A stretch of 64,000 nt of DNA from Pseudomonas corrugata (GCF_001269905.1 NZ_LHVK01000014.1:124397-188396); one strand, 5' to 3'. Shown: positions 45,740 through 55,362, numbered from the stretch's first letter. Notes: generated from the sequence alone by a model not told the origin. Program-made: numbers and translations.

Positions 45740-47106
45740 GTCGCAAGTTGAGTCGGATCGGCCTGGGTGTGGTCGGGTTGTGGGTGGCATTGTCGGCTAC
45801 GGCCCAGGAAAAACCGGCGGACTTCGCCCATCAGGTGCCGTTGACCTTGAGTGGCGAAGGGCCGTGGTATCGCTTGCCGTTGCCGTTGGAGGTCCAGTTG
45901 CAGGCCCGGCAGACCGACCTGAGCGACGTACGGGTCTTCAATGCGGCCGGGCAGCCCCAGGCGTATGCGCTGGTCCGCGAGACCGCGCAGAGCCGGGAAG
46001 AGCGTACCGTCACCGACGTGAAGTGGTTCCCGCTGTACAACGCTGCCGATGACAACGAGCGTGCCCCCAGTGTACGGGTGCAGTCGAACGCCAACGGCAC
46101 GCTGGTGGAAGTCCAGCCGGCGAGTCGGCTCGAGGCGGGGGAGGAGGAGTTGCGCGGCTGGTTGCTGGATGCCAGTGCAATCAAGGCACCCTTGCAGCAG
46201 TTGATTCTCGACTGGACCAGCGAACGCGACGGCTTTCAGCGGTTTACCATCGAGGCCAGCGACGACTTGCAGAACTGGCAGGCATGGGGTGAAGGCCAGG
46301 TGGCGCGCCTGGCCTTCGCCGATGAGCGGGTCGAGCAGCATGAAGTTAACCTGCCGGGGCAGTCGGCGCGTTACCTGCGGCTGTTGTGGGATTCGCCGTC
46401 TTCCGCGCCGGTGCTGACGTCGGCGCAGTTGCAGAGCGCCAGTCGCGAGAACCTGCCGTTGCCACTGGCCTGGTCGCAGCCGTTGGCCGGCAGCACCGTG
46501 AAAGCCGGTGAATACACCTGGCAATTGCCCATGGGGCTGAATATCGAGGAGGTGCAGGTCGAGCTGAGCCAGGCCAACAGCCTGGCGCCGGTGACCCTGG
46601 CCGGGCGCCGTGAGAGCAGTCATCCGTGGCAGCCGATGGGCAGTGGTTTGCTGTACCGGCTGACCCAGAACGGCCAGGACGTGGTGCAGAACCAACTGCA
46701 GTTGTCCGGCCAGACCGTCCAGCAATTAAAGCTGACGGTGGACGAGCGCGGCGGTGGTCTCGGTACCGAAGCGCCGGCCCTGCGCTTTGCCGTGCGCCCG
46801 ACCCAGGTGGTGTTCCTCGCCCGTGGCGAAGGCCCCTACAGCCTGGCGCTGGGCAGCGCGACGGTGAAGGCGGCCAGCCTGCCACTGACGACACTGGTGC
46901 CCGATTACCGTCCTTCGCGCCTGGCGACCCTGGGTGCGGCGACGGTGAATGGGCCCACGACCTCTGCACCGGCGGCTGAAACGGCGCCGGCCGTCGTCGG
47001 GACCAACTGGAAGAAAATCGGCCTGTGGGCGGTGCTGGTGCTGAGCGTGCTGTTCCTCGGCTCGATGGCCTTCAGCCTGCTGCGCAAGCCGCCGGTCAAA
47101 TCCTGA
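45736..47106 (+). CDS. DUF3999 exported, C-terminally anchored protein
   Basis: A 456-residue protein with a signal peptide (MSRKLSRIGLGVVGLWVALS), a long beta-rich periplasmic region and a C-terminal membrane helix (IGLWAVLVLSVLFLGSMAFS). It matches the DUF3999 family, which accompanies DUF2339 proteins. The start is TTG 45736, overlapping the preceding stop (TTGA), with GGGAG upstream. Coupled synthesis suggests a complex with the DUF2339 protein. Confidence 0.88.
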   Translation: MSRKLSRIGLGVVGLWVALSATAQEKPADFAHQVPLTLSGEGPWYRLPLPLEVQLQARQTDLSDVRVFNAAGQPQAYALVRETAQSREERTVTDVKWFPLYNAADDNERAPSVRVQSNANGTLVEVQPASRLEAGEEELRGWLLDASAIKAPLQQLILDWTSERDGFQRFTIEASDDLQNWQAWGEGQVARLAFADERVEQHEVNLPGQSARYLRLLWDSPSSAPVLTSAQLQSASRENLPLPLAWSQPLAGSTVKAGEYTWQLPMGLNIEEVQVELSQANSLAPVTLAGRRESSHPWQPMGSGLLYRLTQNGQDVVQNQLQLSGQTVQQLKLTVDERGGGLGTEAPALRFAVRPTQVVFLARGEGPYSLALGSATVKAASLPLTTLVPDYRPSRLATLGAATVNGPTTSAPAAETAPAVVGTNWKKIGLWAVLVLSVLFLGSMAFSLLRKPPVKS

Positions 47107-47123
47107 AAGCGGGTGCTTCGCAC

Positions 47124-47210
47124 CCATCGCGAGCAGGCTCGCTCCCACACTTGATCGGATTCTGTCAGGGGAAACACAATCCAATGTGGGAGCGAGCCTG
47201 CTCGCGATGA
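47124..47210. repeat. REP/REPIN pair upstream of fbp
   Basis: CATCGCGAGCAGGCTCGCTC and GTGGGAGCGAGCCTGCTCGC bracket a spacer of about 35 nt between the DUF3999 stop and fbp. Confidence 0.92.
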
Positions 47211-47319
47211 CGCCACTCTGTGAACTCAATCCTCCATTCCCCGTCTCATAGGAGGAATTAAGTCCCGACACGCGCTAAACTGCGCTGGTTTTTCCGCCCC
47301 CTATTCTTCGGAGCCGTCC

Positions 47320-48330
47320 ATGTCTCGCGTTACCTTGAGTCGCTATTTGATTGAGCAGACCCGCAGCAACAATACTCCTGCCGATCTGCGCTTTTTGATC
47401 GAAGTGGTGGCGCGTGCCTGCAAGGAGATCAGCCACGCCGTATCCAAAGGCGCGCTGGGTGGGGTCCTGGGCAGCATGGGCACCGAAAACGTGCAAGGCG
47501 AAGTGCAGAAGAAACTCGACGTGATTTCCAACGAGATCCTGCTCGAAGCCAACGAATGGGGCGGTCACCTGGCCGGCATGGCGTCCGAGGAAATGGACAA
47601 TGCCTACCAGATCCCGGGCAAATACCCCAAGGGTGCCTACCTGTTGGTATTCGACCCGCTGGACGGTTCGTCGAACATCGACATCAACGCGCCGGTCGGC
47701 ACCATCTTCTCGGTATTGCGTTGCCCGAACGAATACCTGAGCCAGAACGAAGCCTTGAACGAAAAGGCCTTCCTGCAGCCAGGCACCCAGCAAGTGGCCG
47801 CCGGTTATGCCATCTACGGTCCGCAGACCATGCTGGTGCTGACCCTGGGCGACGGCGTCAAGGGCTTCACCCTGGACCGGGAAATGGGCAGCTTCGTGTT
47901 GACCCACGAGAACATCACCATTCCCGAAACCACCCAGGAATTCGCTATCAACATGTCCAACCAGCGCCACTGGGAAGCCCCGGTACAGCGCTACGTCGGC
48001 GAATTGCTGGCCGGTGAAGAAGGTCCGTTGAAAAAGAACTACAACATGCGCTGGGTGGCCGCGATGGTTGCCGACGTACACCGCATCCTGAACCGCGGTG
48101 GCCTGTTCATGTACCCCCGCGACAGTCGTGAGCCGACCAAGCCAGGCAAACTGCGCTTGATGTACGAAGCCAATCCGATGTCGTTCCTGGTGGAACAGGC
48201 CGGCGGCGCTTCCACCGATGGTCACCAGCGCATTCTCGACATCAAGCCTGAAGGCCTGCACCAGCGCGTGGCGGTGTTCCTCGGTTCGAAGGAAGAAGTG
48301 GCCCGCGCCACGGCCTACCACAAGGAATAA
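47320..48330 (+). CDS. fbp: Fructose-1,6-bisphosphatase class I
   Basis: A 336-residue gluconeogenic phosphatase. The metal/phosphate motif [18 protein letters not shown] and the later [20 protein letters not shown] and [12 protein letters not shown] are diagnostic. It is important in pseudomonads, which lack 6-phosphofructokinase. DUF924 follows after 3 nt, so the two form an operon. Confidence 0.98.
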   Translation: MSRVTLSRYLIEQTRSNNTPADLRFLIEVVARACKEISHAVSKGALGGVLGSMGTENVQGEVQKKLDVISNEILLEANEWGGHLAGMASEEMDNAYQIPGKYPKGAYLLVFDPLDGSSNIDINAPVGTIFSVLRCPNEYLSQNEALNEKAFLQPGTQQVAAGYAIYGPQTMLVLTLGDGVKGFTLDREMGSFVLTHENITIPETTQEFAINMSNQRHWEAPVQRYVGELLAGEEGPLKKNYNMRWVAAMVADVHRILNRGGLFMYPRDSREPTKPGKLRLMYEANPMSFLVEQAGGASTDGHQRILDIKPEGLHQRVAVFLGSKEEVARATAYHKE

Positions 48331-48333
48331 ATC

Positions 48334-48930
48334 ATGGCCGAGCCTTGGCAGCCGTTACTCGATTGGTGGTTTGGTTCAGCCGACACGCCGGACGAAATAG
48401 CGGCTGAAAAGAACAAGCTGTGGTTCGGTAAACACCATGATCGCCAGGCGCGCGAGCGTTTTGGCGATCAGGTCGATCAGGCACTGGCCGGCGGATTGAC
48501 CGACTGGGCGCAACGCCCGGAAGGTTGGCTGGCCCTGGTGCTGCTGCTCGACCAATTCCCGCGGATGATCTTTCGCGAAACCCCCAAGGCCTTCTCCGGC
48601 GATCTTCGTGCCCAGGCGTTGGTGGCCCAGGGGCTGGCAGCAGGTTTCGACCGGCAACTCAAACCCATCCAGCGCGTATTCATCTACCTGGTGCTCGAGC
48701 ACTGCGAAAACCTCGCCGTGCAGAATGAGGCTGTGTCGCGGTTTATCGAGTTGGTTCGAGAGCAGCCGGAAGCGGATCGAACGGTGTTCGAAAGCAATCT
48801 GGACTATGCCGAACGGCATCAGAAAATCATTGCCCGGTTTGGACGGTTTCCCCATCGCAACGCAGTGTTGGGGCGGGCGTCTACGGCTGAGGAAGTGGAG
48901 TTCTTGAAGGGGCCGGGGTCTAAATTCTGA
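48334..48930 (+). CDS. DUF924 family protein
   Basis: A 198-residue alpha-helical protein, starting MAEPWQPLLDWWFGSADTPD. The WLALVLLLDQFPRMIFRETP and HRNAVLGRASTAEEVEFL blocks are typical of DUF924 (TPR-like fold in solved members). Function unknown. It starts 3 nt after fbp and is probably co-translated. Confidence 0.92.
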   Translation: MAEPWQPLLDWWFGSADTPDEIAAEKNKLWFGKHHDRQARERFGDQVDQALAGGLTDWAQRPEGWLALVLLLDQFPRMIFRETPKAFSGDLRAQALVAQGLAAGFDRQLKPIQRVFIYLVLEHCENLAVQNEAVSRFIELVREQPEADRTVFESNLDYAERHQKIIARFGRFPHRNAVLGRASTAEEVEFLKGPGSKF

Positions 48931-48953
48931 TTTCGCGGTGAGGCGGGTGCCGT

Positions 48954-49037
48954 CTTCGCGGGCAAGCCCGCTCCCACAGTTGACCGAGTTCCGTCGGAAG
49001 AAACTCAATCGACTGTGGGAGCGGGCTTGCCCGCGAA
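48954..49037. repeat. REP/REPIN pair, GCGGGCAAGCCCGC variant
   Basis: CTTCGCGGGCAAGCCCGCTCC and its complement (49017-49037) flank a spacer between two convergent genes. The core differs from the common GAGCCTGCTC form and is a separate subclass. Confidence 0.92.
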
Positions 49038-49053
49038 GGGGCCCGAAAGAGCG

Positions 49054-50946
49054 TTAGATCCGGAAGCTGCCCACCAACTGCTTCAACCGCGCCGCCTGCT
49101 GTTCAAGGTCGGTACAAGCCCGCAACGTGGCTTGCAGGTTTTCCACACCTTCCTGGTTCAGTGTGTTGATCTCGGTAATGTCGACGTTAATCGACTCTAC
49201 CACGGCGGTCTGCTCTTCGGTGGCGGTGGCCACGGACTGGTTCATGCCGTCGATCTCGCCGATGCGCTGGGTCACGCTGCCGAGGCGCTCGCCGGCCTGG
49301 TTGGCGATGCCGACGCTGCTTTCGCTCTGGCGCTGGCTGTCGGTCATGGTCAGCACCGCTTCCCTTGCGCCGACTTGCAACTCTTCAATCATCTTCTGTA
49401 CTTGCTGCGCCGAATCCTGGGTGCGGTGGGCCAGGTTGCGCACCTCATCGGCCACCACGGCGAAACCGCGTCCGGCTTCACCCGCGCGGGCCGCTTCAAT
49501 GGCCGCGTTGAGTGCGAGCAGGTTGGTCTGCTGGGAAATGCTGGTGATGACTTCGAGGATCTGGCCGATGTTCACCGTGCTGCTGTTCAGGGTTTCGATG
49601 TTGCCGCACGAATCGCTGATCTTTGCCGACAGCTGCTGCATGGCGGCGATGGTTTTATCTACCACCTGCTGACCGTCTTCTGCCAGGTTGCGGGCGTCGC
49701 TGGAATGTTGCGAGGCGAGGGCAGCGTTCTGGGCGATCTCCTGGGCCGCGGCACCGAGCTGGTTGATGGCCGCCGCCACGCTGCTGGTGCGCGAGGCTTG
49801 CTGGTCGGAATTGAACATCGACGAGTTGGAGGCGCTGACCACACGCAGCGCCACTTCGTTGACTTGGCCGGTGGCCGACGCCACTTCACGGATCGAGGTG
49901 TGGATACGCTCGACGAAACGGTTGAAGGAGGTCCCCAGGGCACCGAATTCATCCTGGCCATGAATGGTCAGGCGTCGGGTCAGGTCACCTTCACCTTCGG
50001 CAATGTCATGCATCGCACGGCCCATGGTCAGCAGCGGTTGCATCAGCACGCGGATCAGCATGCCGAGCAGCGCGATGATGAACACCACGGCGATGGCCAT
50101 GGCGATCAGCGCCGAGGTGCGGAACTCGCTGAGCATGGCCAGCGCCGTGTCCTTGTCGAGCACCAGTGCCACGTACCAGTCGGCTCCCGGCACGCCGTTG
50201 ACGCGGGTGAAAGAGATGAACTGGGTCTTACCGTCGAGTTCGACTTCCTTCATGCCTGGGCTGACCTGCGGCGCACCGTTGGGGTAAGCCTCGGCCAGGG
50301 TCTTGAGGATGCGTTTGCTGTCAGGGTGGATCAGGATCTTGCCATCGGCGCTGACGATGAACGCATAGCCGTGACCGCCGAAGTTCAGCGAGTTGATGAT
50401 GGCGCTGACGCTCGACAAGTCGATGTCCGCACCCGCCACGCCGATCATCTGGTTCTGATGCTGTACCGGGGCAGCGACGGTAATCACCAGTTTGCCCGAC
50501 GAGGCGGCAATGTAGGGTTCGGTGACGACGGTCTGCTGTGCGCTGTTGGCGGCCTTGTACCAGCCTCGCGCGCGAGGATCGTAGTCGGCGGCGCGATTGC
50601 CGGCCGGCACCGAGAACATCACGCCGTCGACGCCACCGAAGTAGCTGAGCTGGAAGTTGCCGGTATAGGCGGGCAGATCGACAGCACGCTTGAGACTGGT
50701 GGCGCTGCTGCCGTCCACGGCAATCTGTTGGGCCATCGATTGCAGCAGTTGGGTGCGACCTTCGACCCACGTCTGGATGTTGCGGCTGGTCAGGCTGCCG
50801 AGCTCCTGCATGGACGTTTCGGTGCTGTTATGCAGGCTCTGGCGCTGACGGTAGTCGTTGAACAAGATGAAACAGGCGAATGCAACGGCTACCACAAGGG
50901 CTGCCGCCAGCAGGATTTTGTGGCTGAATTTCATGTTTCTGGTCAT
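49054..50946 (-). CDS. Methyl-accepting chemotaxis protein with amino-acid-type dCache domain
   Basis: A 630-residue chemoreceptor: TM1 (about 11-30), a periplasmic dCache_1 domain, TM2 (about 280-300), HAMP, and a signalling domain with the hairpin tip [20 protein letters not shown]. The ligand pocket keeps Y122, R127, W129, Y130 ([10 protein letters not shown]) and D174 (GADIDL), the pattern reported for amino-acid receptors such as PctA, so an amino-acid or related ligand is likely. Met1 (50946) or Met5 (50934) may be the start; neither has a good ribosome site. Confidence 0.93.
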   Translation of the reverse strand: MTRNMKFSHKILLAAALVVAVAFACFILFNDYRQRQSLHNSTETSMQELGSLTSRNIQTWVEGRTQLLQSMAQQIAVDGSSATSLKRAVDLPAYTGNFQLSYFGGVDGVMFSVPAGNRAADYDPRARGWYKAANSAQQTVVTEPYIAASSGKLVITVAAPVQHQNQMIGVAGADIDLSSVSAIINSLNFGGHGYAFIVSADGKILIHPDSKRILKTLAEAYPNGAPQVSPGMKEVELDGKTQFISFTRVNGVPGADWYVALVLDKDTALAMLSEFRTSALIAMAIAVVFIIALLGMLIRVLMQPLLTMGRAMHDIAEGEGDLTRRLTIHGQDEFGALGTSFNRFVERIHTSIREVASATGQVNEVALRVVSASNSSMFNSDQQASRTSSVAAAINQLGAAAQEIAQNAALASQHSSDARNLAEDGQQVVDKTIAAMQQLSAKISDSCGNIETLNSSTVNIGQILEVITSISQQTNLLALNAAIEAARAGEAGRGFAVVADEVRNLAHRTQDSAQQVQKMIEELQVGAREAVLTMTDSQRQSESSVGIANQAGERLGSVTQRIGEIDGMNQSVATATEEQTAVVESINVDITEINTLNQEGVENLQATLRACTDLEQQAARLKQLVGSFRI

Positions 50947-51230
50947 TAAGAACGCTACCGCACAGGAGCTGGTCAGGAAGGGGCGTCAATTTGCCATAAG
51001 GCAAGGCATCGCGCTGTTCTTTTTATCGGTGCGCAAGCGCCAGGATTCAGGCGTCAGAGGCACAAACCCGACGAAATGCATGACGCCATCAAAAAACGGT
51101 TGATTTACCGACGAACTACCTGTTTTTACCCCAATAAATACTGGGGTCTCCGGGGAACCAGATAGGGGTTTTCTCTTCTAAGCTTCAGGTTGGCACCCTG
51201 CCACCTTCCTTCCGCTCCAGGAGTTTCACG

Positions 51231-51485
51231 ATGTCCCTGCGATCCATCGCGTTGTTGTCTTTGTGCGTCTTGTTGACCGCATGCAGCAAGGTCAACCAGG
51301 AAAACTATTCGAAGCTGTCGGCCGGCATGTCCAAGGCCGAAGTCGAGACGTTACTGGGAAAACCAACCGACTGTTCGGGCGCGCTCGGCATGTCCAGTTG
51401 CACCTGGGGCGACCAGAAAAGCTTTATCAGCGTGCAGTATGCCGGTGAGAAAGTGTTGATGTTTTCCGGCCAAGGCCTGAAGTAG
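51231..51485 (+). CDS. Small BamE-like lipoprotein
   Basis: An 84-residue protein with lipobox LLTAC (Cys18) and the BamE-type sequence YSKLSAGMSKAEVETLLGKP. It contains further Cys pairs (DCSGALGMSSC). Function unknown; outer-membrane attachment inferred. It is followed 31 nt later by the lipocalin gene and may be in one operon with it. Confidence 0.82.
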   Translation: MSLRSIALLSLCVLLTACSKVNQENYSKLSAGMSKAEVETLLGKPTDCSGALGMSSCTWGDQKSFISVQYAGEKVLMFSGQGLK

Positions 51486-51516
51486 ACCGGGGCCACGTGC
51501 CCACGGGAGAAAAATA

Positions 51517-52086
51517 ATGATGCGGTTATTGTTAGTGCTTTTAGCCGGCCTGGTATTGGCCGGCTGTGCCACTTCTGGCGAAGACCCGTTGGCGCCCAAG
51601 ACCGCCAACAGCGTCAATCTCAAGCGTTACCAAGGGACCTGGTACGAGTTGGCCCGCCTGCCAATGTATTTCCAGCGCAACTGCGCGCAATCGGAAGCCC
51701 ATTACACCCTCAAGCCTGACGGCAACATGGGTGTGTTCAATCGCTGCCTGACCTCTGACTGGAAGTGGGAAGAAGCCAAGGGCACCGCCACGCCCCAGGT
51801 ACCGGGCAAGACTGACAAACTCTGGGTCGAATTCGACACCTGGTTCTCTCGGATCCTGCCGGGTGTGTCGAAGGGACAGTATTGGGTGTTGTACGTCAGC
51901 GATGACTACAAGACTGCCATCGTTGGCGACCCGAGTCGGCGCTACATGTGGCTGTTGTCCCGTACGCCGACCGTCAATGGTGTGGTACGCGAAGAATTGC
52001 TGAGCAAGGCGCGCCAGCAGGGCTATGACACGACACGGCTGATCTGGCGTGCGTCGGATCGGCAGATGGCCAAGACGTCGGATTGA
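51517..52086 (+). CDS. Bacterial lipocalin (Blc-like lipoprotein)
   Basis: A 189-residue lipoprotein with lipobox LVLAGC (Cys17) and the lipocalin GxW motif (RYQGTWYELARLPMYFQRNC). YVSDDYKTAIVGDPSRRYMW is the second conserved block. Such proteins bind lipids at the outer membrane and help under envelope stress. Confidence 0.93.
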   Translation: MMRLLLVLLAGLVLAGCATSGEDPLAPKTANSVNLKRYQGTWYELARLPMYFQRNCAQSEAHYTLKPDGNMGVFNRCLTSDWKWEEAKGTATPQVPGKTDKLWVEFDTWFSRILPGVSKGQYWVLYVSDDYKTAIVGDPSRRYMWLLSRTPTVNGVVREELLSKARQQGYDTTRLIWRASDRQMAKTSD

Positions 52087-52101
52087 CGGCCAGGGAATGA
52101 C

Positions 52102-52192
52102 CCTGTGGAGCGAGCCTGCTCGCGATGACGGACTTTCATCAACATCTCTGTTGAATGTAAAGGCTTCATCGCGAGCAGGCTCGCTCCCACAA
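52102..52192. repeat. REP/REPIN pair between lipocalin and hutF
   Basis: CTGTGGAGCGAGCCTGCTCGC and ATCGCGAGCAGGCTCGCTCC flank about 40 nt, between two convergent genes. Confidence 0.92.
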
Positions 52193-52204
52193 GGGGAGTT
52201 GCGG

Positions 52205-53569
52205 TCAGCCTAGAAGATCGCGCAATACCTGGGTGAACGCCCGGGCGCTTTGCTCTTCTGCGGCGTGATGCCCGTTACGCACCACCCACTTGCCGCCCAC
52301 CATGACATCCCGCACCTGGCGATCACCGCCGGCAAACAGCCAGCGATTGAGGATGCCGTCGCCCTGGGCCGTGGCCAGGTAAGGGTCGTTACCGTCGAGT
52401 ACCAGCCAGTCGGCACGCTTGCCGATTTCTAGGGCGCCGATGGGTTGCCCCAATGCCTGGGCGCCACCGTCCAGCGCCGCATCGAACAGCGTGCGCCCGA
52501 CCATCGGCTGATCTGCCCGATACAGACGGTTACGCCGTTGATCCCGCAGACGCTGGCCGTATTCCAGCCAACGCAGTTCTTCCACCACGCTCAATGACAC
52601 ATGGCTGTCGGAACCGATACCCAGGCGCCCGCCTTGGGCGAGGTAATCCACTGCCGGGAAAATACCGTCACCCAGGTTGGCTTCGGTGGTCAGGCACAGG
52701 CCGGCAATCGCCTGGCTCCTGGCCATGAGGCTGACTTCATGGGCATTGGCGTGGGTGGCGTGGACCAGGCACCAGCGCTGATCCACCTCGGTGTTTTCAT
52801 ACAACCATTGCAGCGGACGGGCACCGCTCCAGCTCAGGCAATCGTCGACTTCCTTCTGCTGCTCGGCGATGTGGATATGCACCGGGCAGTGAGCGTCGCT
52901 GGCGGCCAGTACCTCCTGGATCTGTCCGGGCGTGACGGCGCGCAGGGAGTGGAAACACAACCCCAGCGCCTGCAGCGGTTGACCGGCCAGGATCGGTTGC
53001 AGCCGTGACTGAAGCTTCAAGTAGTTCTCGGTGCTATTGATGAACCGACGCTGCCCGTCATTGGGCGCCTGGCCGCCAAAACCTGAATGGCTGTAGAGCA
53101 CCGGCAGCAGTGTCAGCCCGATGCCGGCAGTGCTGGCGGCGTGGCTGACGCACAAGGCCAGCTCCGCCGGGTTGGCGTAAGGTGTACCGTCGGTGTCGTG
53201 GTGTACGTAATGGAATTCGGCGACCGAGGTGTAACCGGCCTTGAGCATTTCGATGTACAGCTGTCGGGCAATGATGCCGAGTTGGTCGGGGCTGATTTTT
53301 CCGACCAGGCGGTACATCAGGTCGCGCCAGGTCCAGAAACTGTCGTTGGGATTGCCCGCCACTTCCGCCAGGCCGGCCATGGCCCGCTGGAACGCGTGGG
53401 AATGCAGGTTCGGCATACCCGGCAACAGCGGACCGTCCAGCCGCTCGGCGCCGTCTGCGTGGGAGCCGGCCTGGATATGGGTCAGGACACCTTGGGCGTC
53501 GACTTCAAGACGTACATCATTGGCCCATCCACTAGGCAACAGCGCGCGTTCGGCAAAGAAGGCGGACAT
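52205..53569 (-). CDS. hutF: Formimidoylglutamate deiminase HutF
   Basis: A 454-residue amidohydrolase that converts N-formimino-glutamate to N-formyl-glutamate and ammonia. The metal motif is NLHSHAFQRAMAG, with VHIHIAEQ and GLCLTTEANLGDGIFPA further on. Its presence implies the five-step histidine pathway through formylglutamate (HutG). It is divergent from hutC with an operator-like palindrome between. GAGG precedes ATG 53569. Confidence 0.96.
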   Translation of the reverse strand: MSAFFAERALLPSGWANDVRLEVDAQGVLTHIQAGSHADGAERLDGPLLPGMPNLHSHAFQRAMAGLAEVAGNPNDSFWTWRDLMYRLVGKISPDQLGIIARQLYIEMLKAGYTSVAEFHYVHHDTDGTPYANPAELALCVSHAASTAGIGLTLLPVLYSHSGFGGQAPNDGQRRFINSTENYLKLQSRLQPILAGQPLQALGLCFHSLRAVTPGQIQEVLAASDAHCPVHIHIAEQQKEVDDCLSWSGARPLQWLYENTEVDQRWCLVHATHANAHEVSLMARSQAIAGLCLTTEANLGDGIFPAVDYLAQGGRLGIGSDSHVSLSVVEELRWLEYGQRLRDQRRNRLYRADQPMVGRTLFDAALDGGAQALGQPIGALEIGKRADWLVLDGNDPYLATAQGDGILNRWLFAGGDRQVRDVMVGGKWVVRNGHHAAEEQSARAFTQVLRDLLG

Positions 53570-53591
53570 GGTTCAACCTCATCGTGCGTAA

Positions 53592-53610
53592 TTTGTATAT
53601 ACATATACAG
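53592..53610. promoter_or_regulatory. Candidate HutC operator between hutF and hutC
   Basis: TTTGTATATACATATACAG contains the perfect palindrome TGTATATACA (53594-53603) plus a further overlapping TATACA. It resembles the 14-bp palindrome before hutU, so HutC could control both divergent genes here. Confidence 0.65.
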
Positions 53611-53673
53611 ACGTTTGCCTGGCCGGTAAACTCCGGCAAGCTAGCAACCTTATCCGCAGAACAGGGAACCGCC

Positions 53674-54423
53674 GTGCCGACTCCGCCTGCCAAACCGCCG
53701 CTGGTCTCAAACCTGGGTGACAGTCCGGCACCCTTGTATGCCCGCGTCAAACAGATGATCACCCAGCAGATCGACAGTGGAAACTGGCCGCCGCATTACC
53801 GCGTGCCGTCGGAAAGCGAGCTGGTCAATCAGTTGGGCTTCAGCCGCATGACCATCAACCGTGCCCTGCGGGAAATGACCGCCGACGGCCTGTTGGTGCG
53901 CATGCAGGGCGTCGGCACGTTCGTCGCCGAACCCAAGAGCCAGTCCGCGCTGTTCGAAGTACACAACATTGCCGACGAGATCGCCTCTCGCGGCCATCGC
54001 CACACCTGCAAGGTCATCACCCTGGAAGAAGAGGCCGCAGGCTCCGAGCGCGCCCTGGCCCTGGACATGCGTGAAGGCCAGAAGGTGTTCCACTCGCTGA
54101 TCGTGCATTTCGAAAACGACATTCCGGTGCAGATCGAGGACCGCTTCGTCAACGCCTTGGTGGCGCCCGACTATCTCAAGCAGGACTTCACCCTGCAGAC
54201 GCCCTACGCCTATCTGAACCAGGTCGCGCCGCTGACCGAAGGCGAGCATGTGGTGGAAGCGATCCTCGCCGAGCCGAATGAATGCAAGTTGTTGCAGATC
54301 GAAAAGGGCGAACCGTGCCTGCTGATCCGCCGTCGTACCTGGTCCGGGCGTCAGCCTGTCACCGCCGCGCGGCTGATTCATCCGGGTTCCCGTCATAGTC
54401 TGGAAGGGCGATTTCATAAGTGA
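53674..54423 (+). CDS. hutC: Histidine utilization repressor HutC
   Basis: A 249-residue GntR-family regulator of the HutC subfamily. The winged helix-turn-helix (YRVPSESELVNQLGFSRMTI) lies near 40-75 and a UTRA effector domain follows; urocanate is the known effector of the family. The start was taken as GTG 53674 (after AGGGAA), since the family begins about 10 residues before SPAPLYARVKQMI; the frame stays open to 53584 through the operator. It overlaps hutD by 4 nt. Confidence 0.95.
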   Translation: MPTPPAKPPLVSNLGDSPAPLYARVKQMITQQIDSGNWPPHYRVPSESELVNQLGFSRMTINRALREMTADGLLVRMQGVGTFVAEPKSQSALFEVHNIADEIASRGHRHTCKVITLEEEAAGSERALALDMREGQKVFHSLIVHFENDIPVQIEDRFVNALVAPDYLKQDFTLQTPYAYLNQVAPLTEGEHVVEAILAEPNECKLLQIEKGEPCLLIRRRTWSGRQPVTAARLIHPGSRHSLEGRFHK

Positions 54424-54989
54424 GTGACTTGAAAGTTCTACGTGCGGTGGATTACCCGCGCATGCCATGGAAAAACGGCGGTGGCAGCACCGAGGAAATC
54501 ACCCGCGACGCCGGCACCGGCCTGGAAGGTTTCGGCTGGCGGCTGTCGATTGCCGATATCGGTGAGTCAGGCGGTTTTTCCACCTTTGCCGGTTACGAGC
54601 GCGTCATCAGCGTCTTGCAGGGCGATGGCATGAGCCTGACCGTCGATGGTCAGGTCACGCGGCCGTTGCATCCCCTGGACCCTTTCGCGTTCAGTGGTGA
54701 GAGCCACGTTCATTGCACGTTGCTGGGCGGACCGATTCGTGACTTCAACCTGATCTATTCGCCCCAGCGTTACCGGGCACGGTTACAGTGGCTGGCGGGC
54801 GAGCAGCGGTTTTTCAGTGAGGCGGGGACGGTGCTGGTGTTCAGTGCCGACCCGGAATTGAGTGTCAGGGTTGGCGACTTTACTGCCACGCTGGGCCTCT
54901 ATGACTGCCTGCAACTGGGCGGTAACACTCAACTGCTGGAAGTTGCCAGCCACGGCCAATGTTGCGTGATCGAGCTGACTGCTCACTAG
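54420..54989 (+). CDS. hutD: HutD family protein
   Basis: A 189-residue cupin-like protein starting MSDLKVLRAVDYPRMPWKNG. GGGSTEEITRD and GFGWRLSIADIGESGGFSTF are HutD marks. It is thought to set an upper limit on hut expression in P. fluorescens. The start codon is GTG and overlaps the hutC stop as GTGA. Confidence 0.94.
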   Translation: MSDLKVLRAVDYPRMPWKNGGGSTEEITRDAGTGLEGFGWRLSIADIGESGGFSTFAGYERVISVLQGDGMSLTVDGQVTRPLHPLDPFAFSGESHVHCTLLGGPIRDFNLIYSPQRYRARLQWLAGEQRFFSEAGTVLVFSADPELSVRVGDFTATLGLYDCLQLGGNTQLLEVASHGQCCVIELTAH

Positions 54990-55008
54990 TTTCAGCTGTA
55001 GCACTTCC

Positions 55009-55132
55009 TTGTGACGAGGGGATTTATCCCCGCTGGGCCGCGAAGCGGCCCTAAATCAATTGCACCCGAGTTATGGGAAGGCCCCCAATAGGGCTGCTTC
55101 GCAGCCAGCGGGGATAAATCCCCTCGCCACAA
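55009..55132. repeat. Large imperfect palindromic repeat (GGGGATTTATCCCC type)
   Basis: GAGGGGATTTATCCCCGCTGG at 55016 is repeated inverted as CCAGCGGGGATAAATCCCCTC at 55106-55126. Inner arms GGCCGCGAAGCGGCC (55036-55050) and GGCTGCTTCGCAGCC (55092-55106) are small palindromes themselves. The family is different from the REP cores elsewhere. It separates hutCD from hutU. Confidence 0.9.
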
Positions 55133-55328
55133 AAAGCCTGTAGGTTGTTCCCGTTTCGCGCACCAACTTGTTACCGAATGCCCCAGTGTGGCGCAACGCC
55201 ACGCTTTCTGTCCTTCTCTTGTCTGCATCTGAAAATCCCCCTCCGAAAAATTAATCCCCTCGAAAACCCTTCAATTCCGCACGTTACAGCCATTTCCAGA
55301 AAGATTCCTGCGCACGCCTTCAACAAGT

Positions 55329-55344
55329 TGGCCGCTTGATTGCA
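55329..55344 (+). promoter_or_regulatory. Candidate sigma54 promoter of the hutU operon
   Basis: TGGCCGCTTGATTGCA keeps TGGC, the GG-N10-GC spacing and TTGCA. The expected start site, near 55356, falls inside the palindrome at 55349-55362. CbrB or NtrC would be the activator by analogy with known Pseudomonas hut control. Confidence 0.7.
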
Positions 55345-55348
55345 TATG

Positions 55349-55362
55349 CTTGTACATACAAG
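55349..55362. promoter_or_regulatory. HutC operator before hutU
   Basis: CTTGTACATACAAG is a 14-bp near-perfect palindrome, closely matching the reported Pseudomonas hut operator (CTTGTATGTACAAG). It covers the predicted transcription start of the sigma54 promoter just upstream. Confidence 0.8.

Noticed and set aside
51128-51147. ACCCCA-N8-TGGGGT hairpin upstream of the small lipoprotein
   Set aside because: Short stem with the T-run on the wrong side for either strand; no basis to call it a terminator or riboswitch.
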